This document shows, in pieces, positions 1 to 8,754 of a stretch of DNA of 64,000 nt. The stretch spans positions 124,001 through 188,000 of the forward strand of contig JACJVZ010000002.1 of the NCBI GenBank assembly GCA_020637445.1, written 5' to 3'. The number at the start of each line of letters is the position of its first letter. Position 1 is the stretch's first letter. A program made the translations under genes and the position numbers. This DNA comes from Calditrichota bacterium (GTDB taxonomy: Bacteria > Electryoneota > RPQS01). The notes under the pieces were generated by a model. It was not told the DNA's origin. It saw only the letters and a list, made by a program, of their open reading frames with translations, and ran no database searches.

Positions 1-1110
<1,110 letters not shown>

Positions 1111-1292
1111 GTTTTATTGTTCCTTTGGAAATGATTTTGTGTGTTTCAGATTCCGGCGGGGAACCGTGCTGACGCACTTAATCCCCGCTCGGCGAGTTAC
1201 TTGAGAAGTAACCAGCGTTGTGCTGTCGCGTTCTAACTCATCATGAGAATTTTGAGCGCATGCGAAGCGCAACTGCGGTGCTTAACAAGCAC

Positions 1293-1592
1293 CTACTTAA
1301 CAACAACAGCGAGGATATCGCTGCGGCTGATGAGCATGTATTCCTTGTCATCGAGCTTGACTTCGGTGCCGCCGTAGCGCGCGTACACGATGGTGTCGCC
1401 AACTTTGAGCATCTCGGACATTTTCTTTTGCTTGCGATCGGCGATTTCAACGTCATCGCCCATGGCCACGATCTCGCCCATTTGCGGACGGTCCTTCGAC
1501 GCGGTATCCGGAATGATAATCCCACCAACGGTTTTCTCTTCCTTCTCGAGCGGGTGAATCAGGACGCGCTCATCAATCGGCTTGATTTTCAT
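1293..1592 (-). CDS. groES: Co-chaperonin GroES
   Basis: This 99-residue protein is the heptameric lid of the GroEL chamber. The length is typical, and the sequence has the family opening (IKPIDERVLIHPLEKEEKT), the mobile-loop region GGIIIPDTA and the C-terminal EYMLISRSDILAVV strand. The start ATG at 1592 follows an AGGGAG ribosome site. It is the first gene of the groESL operon; a promoter with TTGCTT and TATATT boxes spaced 17 bp lies upstream at 1686-1714, and a CIRCE inverted repeat follows the -10 box. This indicates heat-shock control by an HrcA repressor (established for CIRCE; hrcA itself is not in the window). Confidence 0.97.
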   Translation of the reverse strand: MKIKPIDERVLIHPLEKEEKTVGGIIIPDTASKDRPQMGEIVAMGDDVEIADRKQKKMSEMLKVGDTIVYARYGGTEVKLDDKEYMLISRSDILAVVVK

Positions 1593-1648
1593 GGTTTTAG
1601 GACTCCCTAAAGAGGTTATGGTTTGGAAAGTTGTGTGTTATTAAGCTG

Positions 1649-1675
1649 TTAGCACTCTTTCGTGGTGACTGCTAA
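1649..1675 (-). promoter_or_regulatory. CIRCE operator (HrcA binding site)
   Basis: Inverted repeat TTAGCACTC-N9-GACTGCTAA. It matches the CIRCE consensus (TTAGCACTC-N9-GAGTGCTAA) at all but one of 18 positions and has the exact nine-base spacer. It sits just downstream of the groES -10 box, overlapping the expected transcription start, where bound HrcA would block initiation. Confidence 0.93.
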
Positions 1676-1685
1676 CAGAACTGGC

Positions 1686-1714
1686 AATATACGCTCAAAG
1701 TTCCCGGGAAGCAA
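1686..1714 (-). promoter_or_regulatory. groESL promoter
   Basis: On the minus strand TTGCTT (-35, 1709-1714) is followed by 17 bases and TATATT (-10, 1686-1691). The predicted start falls near 1679, immediately before the CIRCE repeat. Confidence 0.75.
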
Positions 1715-1736
1715 ACTCTTGGGTTATGTGTTAGTC

Positions 1737-1772
1737 AAGAAAAAACAAACCCCTGATGGGTGGTCAGGGGTT
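1737..1772 (-). terminator. Rho-independent terminator upstream of groESL
   Basis: Perfect 9-bp stem AACCCCTGA/TCAGGGGTT with a 7-base loop (1748-1772), followed on the minus strand by a T-rich tail. No minus-strand gene ends here, so it probably insulates groESL from antisense readthrough. Confidence 0.6.
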
Positions 1773-1810
1773 GGGGGGAGGAGAGGCGGAGGCGGGGTGG
1801 GTAATTGCTG

Positions 1811-1839
1811 TTGACTTTTCACGTTTTTGATCTTATATT
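1811..1839 (+). promoter_or_regulatory. Promoter of the AIPR-family gene
   Basis: TTGACT (1811-1816), 17 bases, TATATT (1834-1839). Near-consensus sigma-70-type promoter with a predicted start near 1846, giving a leader of ~88 bases before the ATG at 1934. Confidence 0.8.
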
Positions 1840-1933
1840 CAATTGTTGCCGCTTGGAGCGGCGCAACTCTGCAACAATACTTGGCCGATTGCAGAGTAAA
1901 TAATTAGGCCAAGAAATCTCATAGGAGGCCAAC

Positions 1934-3442
1934 ATGGCCATTTTTCGAATACCTGCTCTTGCAGGCTTAGTTCGTCATCTCGACGATCCCACCGATCCTG
2001 AGCGTTCCTCCCACCACGCGCTCATCCGCTTGGCAGACCTGCCACCTGACATCCCCAAAGACGTAAATCCCCGAGACCAGAATCTGAATTCGCGCGTGTC
2101 TAATGACATACGCGAAGGACTTCGTGAGCATTCTGTCTTCTTCCATTTGCTGAATCGTGGAATCACAATTATTGCAAGTAGTGCGTTCTATGACACGAAG
2201 CGTGCAGAATTTGTGATTGACGTTCCAAGTAACGGTGACGTGTTTTCTGATTCTGCGTTGGAAAATAGTGCTTTGGTTGACGACAAAAGTCCACATCACG
2301 GAGGAAGCTCGGACTCCAGTGACGATGAAAAGATCATTGACATGGATGAATGGATTGGAGATGCAACTTTTGGCATTGTTGACGGTGGGCACACTTATGC
2401 GGTGATTCAACAAGCGAAAGCGAATGCAGAGTTGGACACAAACTTGGCGCGTTCTCTCAAGAACGCGTTCGTCCGGCTTGAGGTGCTAGTTGGCGTTGAT
2501 CGCGTTCAGTTGGACGAAATGAGGCGTTTGACAACAGCCATTGCGCGTGCGCGAAATACTTCGGCGCAAGTTAGACCACAGGCGATCGCAAATCTCGACA
2601 GACAGTTTGACTGGCTTAAGGACTTGTTGAACGAGAGGAACCGGCCATATCGCAACATTATTGCTTACAGAGAGAACCAAGGCAAGGCAGAAGCCGATGC
2701 GCGTGGTGTCAAGATGATCGACATTCGTGATGTCGTCCAACTTCTCACGATCTTTCATCCCAAGTTTCTGACAGATGAGTCACAGCCGGTAATCGCGTAT
2801 TCAAGCGCGGAACGATGCTTGATGAACTATATCAACGAGCAGAAGCAACCTAACCAGAACTCTCTTGGTGATGTACTGAGTGCGCCGGGTTACAAGCAAC
2901 TGGCACCGATTGCTTCAGAGATTCTAGAGTTCTACGCTTTTCTCCTTGATACATTTAAGGACAATTATCGGCTGGCCGGAGGCAAAAAGGCGTTGTTAGA
3001 GGACGAAGATGAAGATGAAGATCTCAACCCGCCAAAGAAACAAGGACCTGGTAAGGCCAACCGTGTTCCCGCCCTGACAAGCAAATCCAAACTTCACCAT
3101 TTGTATTTCTTGGAGAAATACTCGGGGTACGACATGAGCAAGTTGAAGAAGCATAGCAAGGGAATTCCACACCAAGGCCTTGTTCTTCCATTGTTGGGTG
3201 GATTTCGGGCTCTAGCTGAAGTCCAAGCTGATGGCAATGTTGGGTGGAAGGTGACGGTACCAGAACTGATAGAAATTTACCAAGAAAACGCGCAGAAGTA
3301 TGTGAAGACAGTTTTCACATTGATGGCTAGGGAAAAAGACAATCCCCAGCAGATTGGTAAGGATGCGTCGTCTTGGCAACTCTTTTACGCGCTTGTTAAC
3401 TCAGACTATTCGAATTTCATTCGCAATAAAGAAGCCAAGTAG
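1934..3442 (+). CDS. AIPR-family protein, candidate phage-defence gene
   Basis: A 502-residue cytosolic protein resembling the AIPR (abortive infection phage resistance) family. Visible hallmarks are FFHLLNRGITIIASS near residue 75, matching the family's LNNGITI element, and FGIVDGGHTYAVI near residue 150, matching its IVNG(G/C)QT element. An acidic EDEDEDEDL tract near residue 355 looks like a disordered linker. The start ATG at 1934 has a strong AGGAGG site. It stands alone with its own near-consensus promoter and a strong terminator, flanked by housekeeping groESL and an unrelated convergent gene. Base composition looks more AT-rich than its neighbours, suggesting acquisition. AIPR proteins are linked to abortive infection in several bacteria; the activity of this one is inferred. 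There is no signal peptide or membrane segment. Confidence 0.72.
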   Translation: MAIFRIPALAGLVRHLDDPTDPERSSHHALIRLADLPPDIPKDVNPRDQNLNSRVSNDIREGLREHSVFFHLLNRGITIIASSAFYDTKRAEFVIDVPSNGDVFSDSALENSALVDDKSPHHGGSSDSSDDEKIIDMDEWIGDATFGIVDGGHTYAVIQQAKANAELDTNLARSLKNAFVRLEVLVGVDRVQLDEMRRLTTAIARARNTSAQVRPQAIANLDRQFDWLKDLLNERNRPYRNIIAYRENQGKAEADARGVKMIDIRDVVQLLTIFHPKFLTDESQPVIAYSSAERCLMNYINEQKQPNQNSLGDVLSAPGYKQLAPIASEILEFYAFLLDTFKDNYRLAGGKKALLEDEDEDEDLNPPKKQGPGKANRVPALTSKSKLHHLYFLEKYSGYDMSKLKKHSKGIPHQGLVLPLLGGFRALAEVQADGNVGWKVTVPELIEIYQENAQKYVKTVFTLMAREKDNPQQIGKDASSWQLFYALVNSDYSNFIRNKEAK

Positions 3443-3456
3443 GCCGTGTGAATTGA

Positions 3457-3488
3457 TAAAAGCCCCGCTCGGTTGAGCGGGGCTTTTA
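3457..3488. terminator. Bidirectional terminator
   Basis: Perfect 14-bp stem TAAAAGCCCCGCTC with a GGTT loop, flanked by A and T runs on opposite sides. It serves both the AIPR gene (plus) and the large convergent gene ending at 3513 (minus). Confidence 0.92.
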
Positions 3489-3512
3489 TTCTTCCCAGTC
3501 TTTCGTTTGGGA

Positions 3513-5735
3513 TTAGGTTGTGATTTCGAGGGCAAAGGCGGCTTGGTCGCGGCGGTCGTACTCGTAGATGAAGCGCGAACCGTTGGTGTGTTTGGCGTAG
3601 CACCAAAGATTGACCGCGAAGGTGCATTTCGCTCCAATCGTATTCTTGCCGAGCATTGTGCTGAAGGCAAGCTCGGTGGATTGCTGCGAATTTCCGGCAT
3701 CGAGTGAAGTGGGTGCGTTCGAGTTGCCGGTTTGGAATGTCACCGTCGGGCCGTTCAGTCCGCGATGCCAATCGAGTGAGTAGTAGCGCATGAAGGTTAT
3801 TGGCGCAACCAGCGAATTGACCGTACGATGAAACGCGCGAAAGCCAACGGAGAATTTAGTGCTTGCAGGTCCGGTCATAAATTGACATTCGTCGCCGGAC
3901 GCGTGACCGTTTTTGCGCAGGTCTTCGATGTCCGCATAGACCGGACGATTGTCCACCCAGAAAACATGCGCAAGTTTTCCGAACTGAACTTTCGCCGTGC
4001 TGCCCGGACCGCTGATCGCAAGTCTGCGCAGGAAATCGAAACCCGCGGTATTCGGCATCAGGCGGTTGCCGTTGACATCGAAGACTTCGACGTAAAGCAA
4101 ATACTTGTCATTGCTCGAACCGGTGTTCCAATATCCGTGATACTGTCCACCAAGCCAGATGCCGTCGGTGTAATACGGAATTTTGTACAGACCGTTGACG
4201 GTGTTGCCTGCGACGACTTTCGAATCGGGACCAAGACCTTCGGTGGTCACTTCCCAGCTTCCGCCGAGGAATTCCATCTTGCTCCACGCGAGCGGCTGCG
4301 AGAGCGGAGTCGGAGTTTCGCCCGGCAGCGGATCGCCGTTGTCACCGGCTCTCACCGTGCTGATGCGATAGTAGTGCGCACCGAGCGCTTTCATGTCGGG
4401 ATGGAAAAGCAGTCGCAGTGCGAGTGATTTCGCCCACGGACAGTTGCTTGCGCCGCCGAACGTTTGCGCGAGTCCTCCGGTTGTGGGAAGATTGGCCAGA
4501 TTGTTTTCGCTCGTCTGCGTGAGATCCATGTTCGCGAGATTCTTGCCGAGCCAGTGGCTGTTCAAGACGGAACTTGACGTGCCGCCGATCTCTTGTAGCA
4601 TCACGAACGGACGGTCGTTGTCGAAGTCGCTGTCATCCTGACCGCACGTACGACCGAGGAAGGTTTTCAGATCGGCGAAATCCGATTGTTTGAAATACTC
4701 ATGGCGCGAAGATCCGTCGTAGACATAGACCCATTGGCCGTCCTGCCATTGACGAACTTTGTAGTAGTAGCTTCTGTAGCAATGTGCGAGTGTATACAGC
4801 GGGAAGGTTCGCCAGCAATACGTGAACGAACCGTCGGGACGCAGCACCGCTTCGCCTAATTTGTGTGAAGAGCAGTGACAAATCAGGTGCCACAGATAGG
4901 GACGGAGTTCGACAAACTTTTCGACATCGGCCTGCGCCAGCGTTTGCAATGCTCTTACGTCTTCGCGCAATTTCGCTTGCATGTCGAGATTGATTTCATC
5001 CAATCCCGCAGACTCGAGACGTTTGAACGCGCGCTGTGCGACGCGATCTTCGTAAAATGCCGGAGGTTCGGGCTGCGGATTGAAGGCGATTTCATCGCCG
5101 AAGCTCAGTCTGCCCACGAAAGAGATTGGTGACGGATCAGGACCGACTCCCGGCAGATGCAGCGGACCCGGATCAGGATCGGGAATGGGAATCGGAATCA
5201 GCTCTTCGTGAATGCGGCGCAGGAGGTCTTTGATATTGATGTGCAGCCAATGACAGCAGCACGTGCGCTCATAAACTTCGACGACTCCGTTGCAAATCGG
5301 CCAGCAGCGCTCCACGAAATGCGGCAAGTATGGAATACCGAGGTTCGGAAGCACAGGCCCAAGAATCGGCAGACACTTGCGCACGCGGCCGGAGACGCAG
5401 CGCAGTGGGAACAACCAGCCGCGCCACCATTCCGGCGCGAGCTGCAGCACGGTACCGCGGCGCCACTCGGCAAATACATCCGCGACGCGATATTTGATCA
5501 GCGTTTCCGAATTGAGAGTCGAAAGATCTTCAACATCCGGTCCGATGCCGATCGTGGCACCGGGAGTCTTCTCCCATTTGGGATCCGCGACAAATTTATC
5601 GTTTTCAATTTTCGAGATCTTGCGAGGCGATCCACCTTGCTCGATCAAGTACAGCGCGAGGTGTGGAGTTTCCTCTTTGCCTTCGCGCGCGTAGAACTGC
5701 AGTTCTACGAAGTTCTTTCGGCTTTGCTGTTCCAT
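3513..5735 (-). CDS. Large protein of unknown function (740 aa)
   Basis: I do not recognise this protein. It has no signal peptide or clear membrane helix. The N-terminal ~100 residues read like a small beta domain (NFVELQFYAREGKEETPHLALY). The middle is rich in Cys and Trp (RTCCCHWLHI near 160) and is followed by a Pro/Asp linker (PIPIPDPDPGPL). A charged helical segment (QAKLREDVRALQTLAQADVE near 260) precedes a long beta-rich C-terminal half with several Gly/Trp/Tyr-rich stretches that could be carbohydrate-binding or jelly-roll-like; that is a guess. A GGGAGA ribosome site supports the ATG at 5735. It is a single gene, ending at the shared bidirectional terminator. Confidence 0.8.
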   Translation of the reverse strand: MEQQSRKNFVELQFYAREGKEETPHLALYLIEQGGSPRKISKIENDKFVADPKWEKTPGATIGIGPDVEDLSTLNSETLIKYRVADVFAEWRRGTVLQLAPEWWRGWLFPLRCVSGRVRKCLPILGPVLPNLGIPYLPHFVERCWPICNGVVEVYERTCCCHWLHINIKDLLRRIHEELIPIPIPDPDPGPLHLPGVGPDPSPISFVGRLSFGDEIAFNPQPEPPAFYEDRVAQRAFKRLESAGLDEINLDMQAKLREDVRALQTLAQADVEKFVELRPYLWHLICHCSSHKLGEAVLRPDGSFTYCWRTFPLYTLAHCYRSYYYKVRQWQDGQWVYVYDGSSRHEYFKQSDFADLKTFLGRTCGQDDSDFDNDRPFVMLQEIGGTSSSVLNSHWLGKNLANMDLTQTSENNLANLPTTGGLAQTFGGASNCPWAKSLALRLLFHPDMKALGAHYYRISTVRAGDNGDPLPGETPTPLSQPLAWSKMEFLGGSWEVTTEGLGPDSKVVAGNTVNGLYKIPYYTDGIWLGGQYHGYWNTGSSNDKYLLYVEVFDVNGNRLMPNTAGFDFLRRLAISGPGSTAKVQFGKLAHVFWVDNRPVYADIEDLRKNGHASGDECQFMTGPASTKFSVGFRAFHRTVNSLVAPITFMRYYSLDWHRGLNGPTVTFQTGNSNAPTSLDAGNSQQSTELAFSTMLGKNTIGAKCTFAVNLWCYAKHTNGSRFIYEYDRRDQAAFALEITT

Positions 5736-5852
5736 CGTGATTCTCCCATATCATCATTTGGTCCGGTCACGCTGCTCTCGCGGCAGCCGCACATCCGGGC
5801 TTATTCATTGCACTCAAAGAACTCTGCATATCTCTCTTACCTCATGAACAAC

Positions 5853-5882
5853 AAAAAAGCTCCACGAATTTCGCGGAGCTTT
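5853..5882 (-). terminator. Terminator of the threonine dehydratase-like gene
   Basis: Stem AAAGCTCC/GGAGCTTT plus CGA/TCG around an ATT loop, followed on the minus strand by TTTTTT. It lies 24 bp after the stop of the gene at 5907. Confidence 0.85.
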
Positions 5883-5906
5883 CAGAGAGTAATGAGTAGC
5901 TTGAGT

Positions 5907-6845
5907 TTAGAGCAGCAAGACTTTGGGATCAAGGTTGCCGCCGCTGATGATTACTCCAATTCGTTCACCTTTGATGTTGCCATTCAGCAACGCCGCAATG
6001 CCTAATGCACCACTCGGCTCGACGACGAGTTTCATTCTTTCGAAAAGAAACTTTGTGGCATCGATGATATTAGTTTCGGATACGTTGACAAAATCATCGA
6101 CGTGTGTTCTCACTAACGGAAACGTCAATTTACCTAATGATGGTGTGCGAGTGCCGTCTGCGATTGTAGGTGGATTTTTCACCGTGTGCAATTCGCCGGT
6201 TCGCCACGAGAGTGTCGCGTCGTTGGCAAGTTCGGGTTCTACTCCGATGACTTTGATGTTGGGAATGACGTGTTTGGCAGCTAACGCACTTCCGGATAGC
6301 AATCCTCCTCCGCCGCAGGGAACCAACAGAGCATCAAGATCGGGATAGTCGTTTACGAGTTCAAGCGCGGCTGTGCCTTGTCCGGCGATGATGTGCGGAT
6401 GATCGTAGGGCGGAATCAAAACATAACCGTGCTGCTCTTTTAGCTCGGCGGAGATTTCTTCGCGCGTGCGCTCATTGGGATCATACAACACCACATTCGC
6501 GCCATAGCTGCGAGTGGCGGCTAACTTGATCGGCGGAGCATCCTGCGGCATGACGATGGTTGTTTTGATGTCGAGCAACGCTCCGACCAATGCTACGGCC
6601 TGCGCATGATTGCCAGACGAGTGCGTGATGACGCCGCGGCGTTTTTCCTCGAAAGTCAGTTGCGACATCGCATTGTACGCGCCGCGAAATTTGAACGCGC
6701 CGACACGCTGAAAGTTTTCGCACTTCAGATAGACGTTCGCGTTGCTTTTTGCGTCGAGTGTGCGCGAAGTATGCACGGGAGTTTTGTGTGCGATGCCCTT
6801 AAGAGTTTTGGCGGCGTCGAGGACGTCGTAGGCGGTGGGAAGCAT
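5907..6845 (-). CDS. PLP-dependent threonine/serine dehydratase (or racemase) family
   Basis: A 312-residue fold-type II PLP enzyme of the threonine ammonia-lyase/serine racemase group, which deaminates L-threonine to 2-oxobutanoate or acts on serine. The PLP lysine is in the motif GAFKFRGAYNA near residue 50; the substrate loop is SSGNHAQAVA near 76; the phosphate-binding glycine loop is CGGGGLLSG near 180. It lacks the C-terminal ACT regulatory domain of biosynthetic IlvA, so it resembles catabolic TdcB or a racemase. A LeuA-like synthase lies 3 kb upstream on the same strand, but the genes between make an isoleucine operon unlikely. A tandem ATATGAA heptad tract begins 8 bp upstream of the start. 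The exact substrate is not decidable here. Confidence 0.88.
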   Translation of the reverse strand: MLPTAYDVLDAAKTLKGIAHKTPVHTSRTLDAKSNANVYLKCENFQRVGAFKFRGAYNAMSQLTFEEKRRGVITHSSGNHAQAVALVGALLDIKTTIVMPQDAPPIKLAATRSYGANVVLYDPNERTREEISAELKEQHGYVLIPPYDHPHIIAGQGTAALELVNDYPDLDALLVPCGGGGLLSGSALAAKHVIPNIKVIGVEPELANDATLSWRTGELHTVKNPPTIADGTRTPSLGKLTFPLVRTHVDDFVNVSETNIIDATKFLFERMKLVVEPSGALGIAALLNGNIKGERIGVIISGGNLDPKVLLL

Positions 6846-6852
6846 GGCAGAA

Positions 6853-6880
6853 AATATGAAATATGAAGTATGAAATATGA
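6853..6880. repeat. Heptad tandem repeat (AATATGA x4)
   Basis: AATATGA-AATATGA-AGTATGA-AATATGA, exact period 7, just upstream of the dehydratase start codon at 6845. Confidence 0.9.
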
Positions 6881-6890
6881 AAGCGGAGCG

Positions 6891-6917
6891 GGTACCCGCA
6901 GCGGGTGCCGCCGCGAG
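6891..6917 (+). repeat. Palindromic element, family A
   Basis: GGTACCCGC/GCGGGTGCC inverted repeat followed by GCCGCGAG. Other copies are at 46082, 58023, 58084 and, diverged, 61163. Confidence 0.85.
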
Positions 6918-6918
6918 A

Positions 6919-6932
6919 AGTCAGAAGTCAGA
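6919..6932. repeat. Heptad repeat (AGTCAGA x2)
   Basis: Two exact copies of AGTCAGA directly after the family A palindrome. The same heptad recurs at 49550 and 57990. Confidence 0.75.
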
Positions 6933-6943
6933 TGCGGAGCGAG

Positions 6944-6971
6944 AATAGAAAATGGCAAATAGAAAATAGAA
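6944..6971. repeat. Heptad repeat (AATAGAA x4, one variant)
   Basis: AATAGAA-AATGGCA-AATAGAA-AATAGAA, period 7. Confidence 0.85.
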
Positions 6972-7078
6972 AAGATACTGCAACTACGACTGTCGGCCTC
7001 TGGCCGTCGCTCTTGGAGTTTTGTTTTGCTCTTTCAGCCGGAGGCTGGGAGGTCGTTGGTTTATTGAATTGGGAGTGA

Positions 7079-7112
7079 AAACAGGGTGCGTGATTGCACC
7101 CTGTTTGTTTTT
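7079..7112. terminator. Terminator-like hairpin, bidirectional
   Basis: Perfect 11-bp stem AAACAGGGTGC/GCACCCTGTTT with a 6-base loop, T-rich on the plus side and TTTTC on the minus side. The nearest upstream minus-strand gene ends at 7259. Confidence 0.6.
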
Positions 7113-7113
7113 C

Positions 7114-7160
7114 CGATTCCGGCGGGGAACCGCGCTGACGCGCTTAATCCCCGCTCGGCG
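7114..7160 (+). repeat. Dispersed element, family C
   Basis: GATTCCGGCGGGGAA ... TTAATCCCCGCTCGGCG with an inner GCGC-TGAC-GCGC hairpin. In the copy at 1147 the inner stem is GTGC/GCAC, a compensatory change. Confidence 0.85.
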
Positions 7161-7221
7161 CGTAACTTTGTTACCTACTCGCTTCGCTGCATTCGAGGGC
7201 AGGTCACGCTCGCAAATACGC

Positions 7222-7245
7222 GGGCGGAATGCCTTCCGCCCCTAC
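7222..7245 (+). repeat. Palindromic element, family B
   Basis: GGGCGGAA/TTCCGCCC stem followed by CTAC. It differs from the copies at 48471 and 62901 by paired C-G to A-T changes in the stem. Confidence 0.8.
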
Positions 7246-7258
7246 ACCTTCTGAACCC

Positions 7259-8731
7259 TTATCTCACGAGCATGACTTTGTGGACTGCACGTTGACCGGC
7301 GTTGTTCAACTCGACGATGTATGTTCCTGAAGCGAGCGGAGCTCCCTTTGAGTTGATAGCAGACCAAGTTGTATTGTGCGTTCCGAGTGAACTTCCATAC
7401 CCGCTCAAGAGTGTCGCGACTTCTTGACCGACGATGTTATATACTTTCAGTTCGGTTTTGCCGATTCGATCAATGGTGTAGGCAATTTGAATCGTGCCGT
7501 TAAATGGATTGGGATATGCCGTCAATCCAAACGTCGTGGGAAGCAGAACTGTTTCCGGAGTGTCTAACGTGGAGTCGAATCCTGTCTTCACCAGCAAAAT
7601 GTCAGAAAATCCATCGCCGTTCAGGTCTTCGGAGCCTGCGAGGTAGTAGTTGCCTCCGATTACGGTCGCGCCTCTGCAATCTTCGAATGCCGAGGTACCA
7701 AAGGTCTTGCTCCACAAACTGTCGCCATTGAGCGCAATACGGAGAGCCCACATGTCGTAGCCGCCGGAGCCAAACGACGCTGTTCGTCCGGCTAAGAGAT
7801 AACCGTCGGAAGACATCGGAATCATATCGTAGCACCATTCGTCCATGGCGCCGCCGTAAGTGCGATGCCAGAGCTCATTGCCGGACTCATCCGTTACGAC
7901 GAAGTAGAAATCTGACGCACCCGCGCCCATCGAGTTCGTATATCCCGCAATGGCATAGCCGCCCGTTGGAGTTTGAGCGATGGCCCACGGAGCATCATAC
8001 TGATTTCCTCCAAACGTATGCGCCCACAAACTGTCGCCACTTGCGGAAAGTTTCTGGAGAATGACGTCTCCGTTAGGCTCACCCTGCGACCCCGTTATGC
8101 CCGTGAAAAGCAGACTGCCGTCACCGGATTCCGTGACGGCAATCGCAACGTCTTGTCCAGTTCCTCCAAACTTACGGCTCCAAAGGCTGTCGCCGGTGTC
8201 TGACACTTTCAGTATCCATATGTCCGAGCTATGTGCACCGAAGGACTGAGTCAATCCCGCCATGACATAGCCGCCGTCACTCGTTCTTATGGCATCAAAA
8301 CATCGATCTGCGCTTGATCCACCGTACGTTCGGCTCCAAAGCTGACTGCCTTGCGAATCAATTTTCAGCAGCCAATAGTCAAAATCTCCGGCACCGTACG
8401 AGCCTGTATGCCCAGCGAGAATGAACCCGCCGTCTTCAAGCGGAATCGCCTTGTAGCACGCTTCGACGTTGATTCCGCCGTACGTGTGACTCCAGATGTG
8501 GTTGCCACCACTGTCCACGCGCTCCAGCCAAACATCAAAACTGCCGGCACCAAATGACGTCGTGAATCCCACCAAAAGCAGGCCGCCGTCCAGTGTTTTG
8601 ACAATGGCATCGCACTCTTCGTCCACGTTGCCGCCATACGTCCTACTCCAGAGGCTGTCAGGCGGCTGGGCCATTGCTGATATGCCTACGGCAACAACAA
8701 CGATGCAAAGGAGTCTCGCGAACGCGGTCAT
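7259..8731 (-). CDS. Secreted repeat protein (propeller-like) with T9SS sorting domain
   Basis: 490 residues, exported and probably surface-attached. A signal peptide (MTAFARLLCIVVVAVG...AMA) is followed by about seven ~50-residue repeats of the form SLWSRTYGG...DGGYVMAG...D.W.LK, as seen in beta-propeller/PQQ-like secreted proteins. From about residue 405 a C-terminal domain contains AYPNPFNGTIQIAYT, VYNIVGQEVATLL and GTYIVELNNAGQR, the type A sorting signal that directs export through the T9SS outer-membrane translocon. The function is unknown; such proteins are often adhesins or surface structures. The start has a GGAGAA site. It lies 23 bp downstream of the candidate selenoprotein and shares a nearly identical last ~60 nucleotides with it. 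Confidence 0.85.
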   Translation of the reverse strand: MTAFARLLCIVVVAVGISAMAQPPDSLWSRTYGGNVDEECDAIVKTLDGGLLLVGFTTSFGAGSFDVWLERVDSGGNHIWSHTYGGINVEACYKAIPLEDGGFILAGHTGSYGAGDFDYWLLKIDSQGSQLWSRTYGGSSADRCFDAIRTSDGGYVMAGLTQSFGAHSSDIWILKVSDTGDSLWSRKFGGTGQDVAIAVTESGDGSLLFTGITGSQGEPNGDVILQKLSASGDSLWAHTFGGNQYDAPWAIAQTPTGGYAIAGYTNSMGAGASDFYFVVTDESGNELWHRTYGGAMDEWCYDMIPMSSDGYLLAGRTASFGSGGYDMWALRIALNGDSLWSKTFGTSAFEDCRGATVIGGNYYLAGSEDLNGDGFSDILLVKTGFDSTLDTPETVLLPTTFGLTAYPNPFNGTIQIAYTIDRIGKTELKVYNIVGQEVATLLSGYGSSLGTHNTTWSAINSKGAPLASGTYIVELNNAGQRAVHKVMLVR

Positions 8732-8754
8732 TTGGTTCTCCAGCGAATGGAGTT

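Larger units (their letters stand above)
1593..1933. other. groES/AIPR intergenic region
   Basis: 341 bp without a gene. It holds the CIRCE operator, the groESL promoter, a minus-strand terminator-like hairpin and the plus-strand promoter of the AIPR gene, with a GGGG/GGAG-rich stretch between. Confidence 0.8.
6846..7258. other. Repeat-rich intergenic region
   Basis: 413 bp without a gene. It contains three tandem heptad tracts (6853-6880, 6919-6932, 6944-6971), a GGTACCCGC-type palindrome (6891-6917), a terminator-like hairpin (7079-7112), a GATTCCGG-type element (7114-7160) and a GGGCGG-type palindrome (7222-7245). Nearly every repeat family of the window is represented. Confidence 0.8.
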
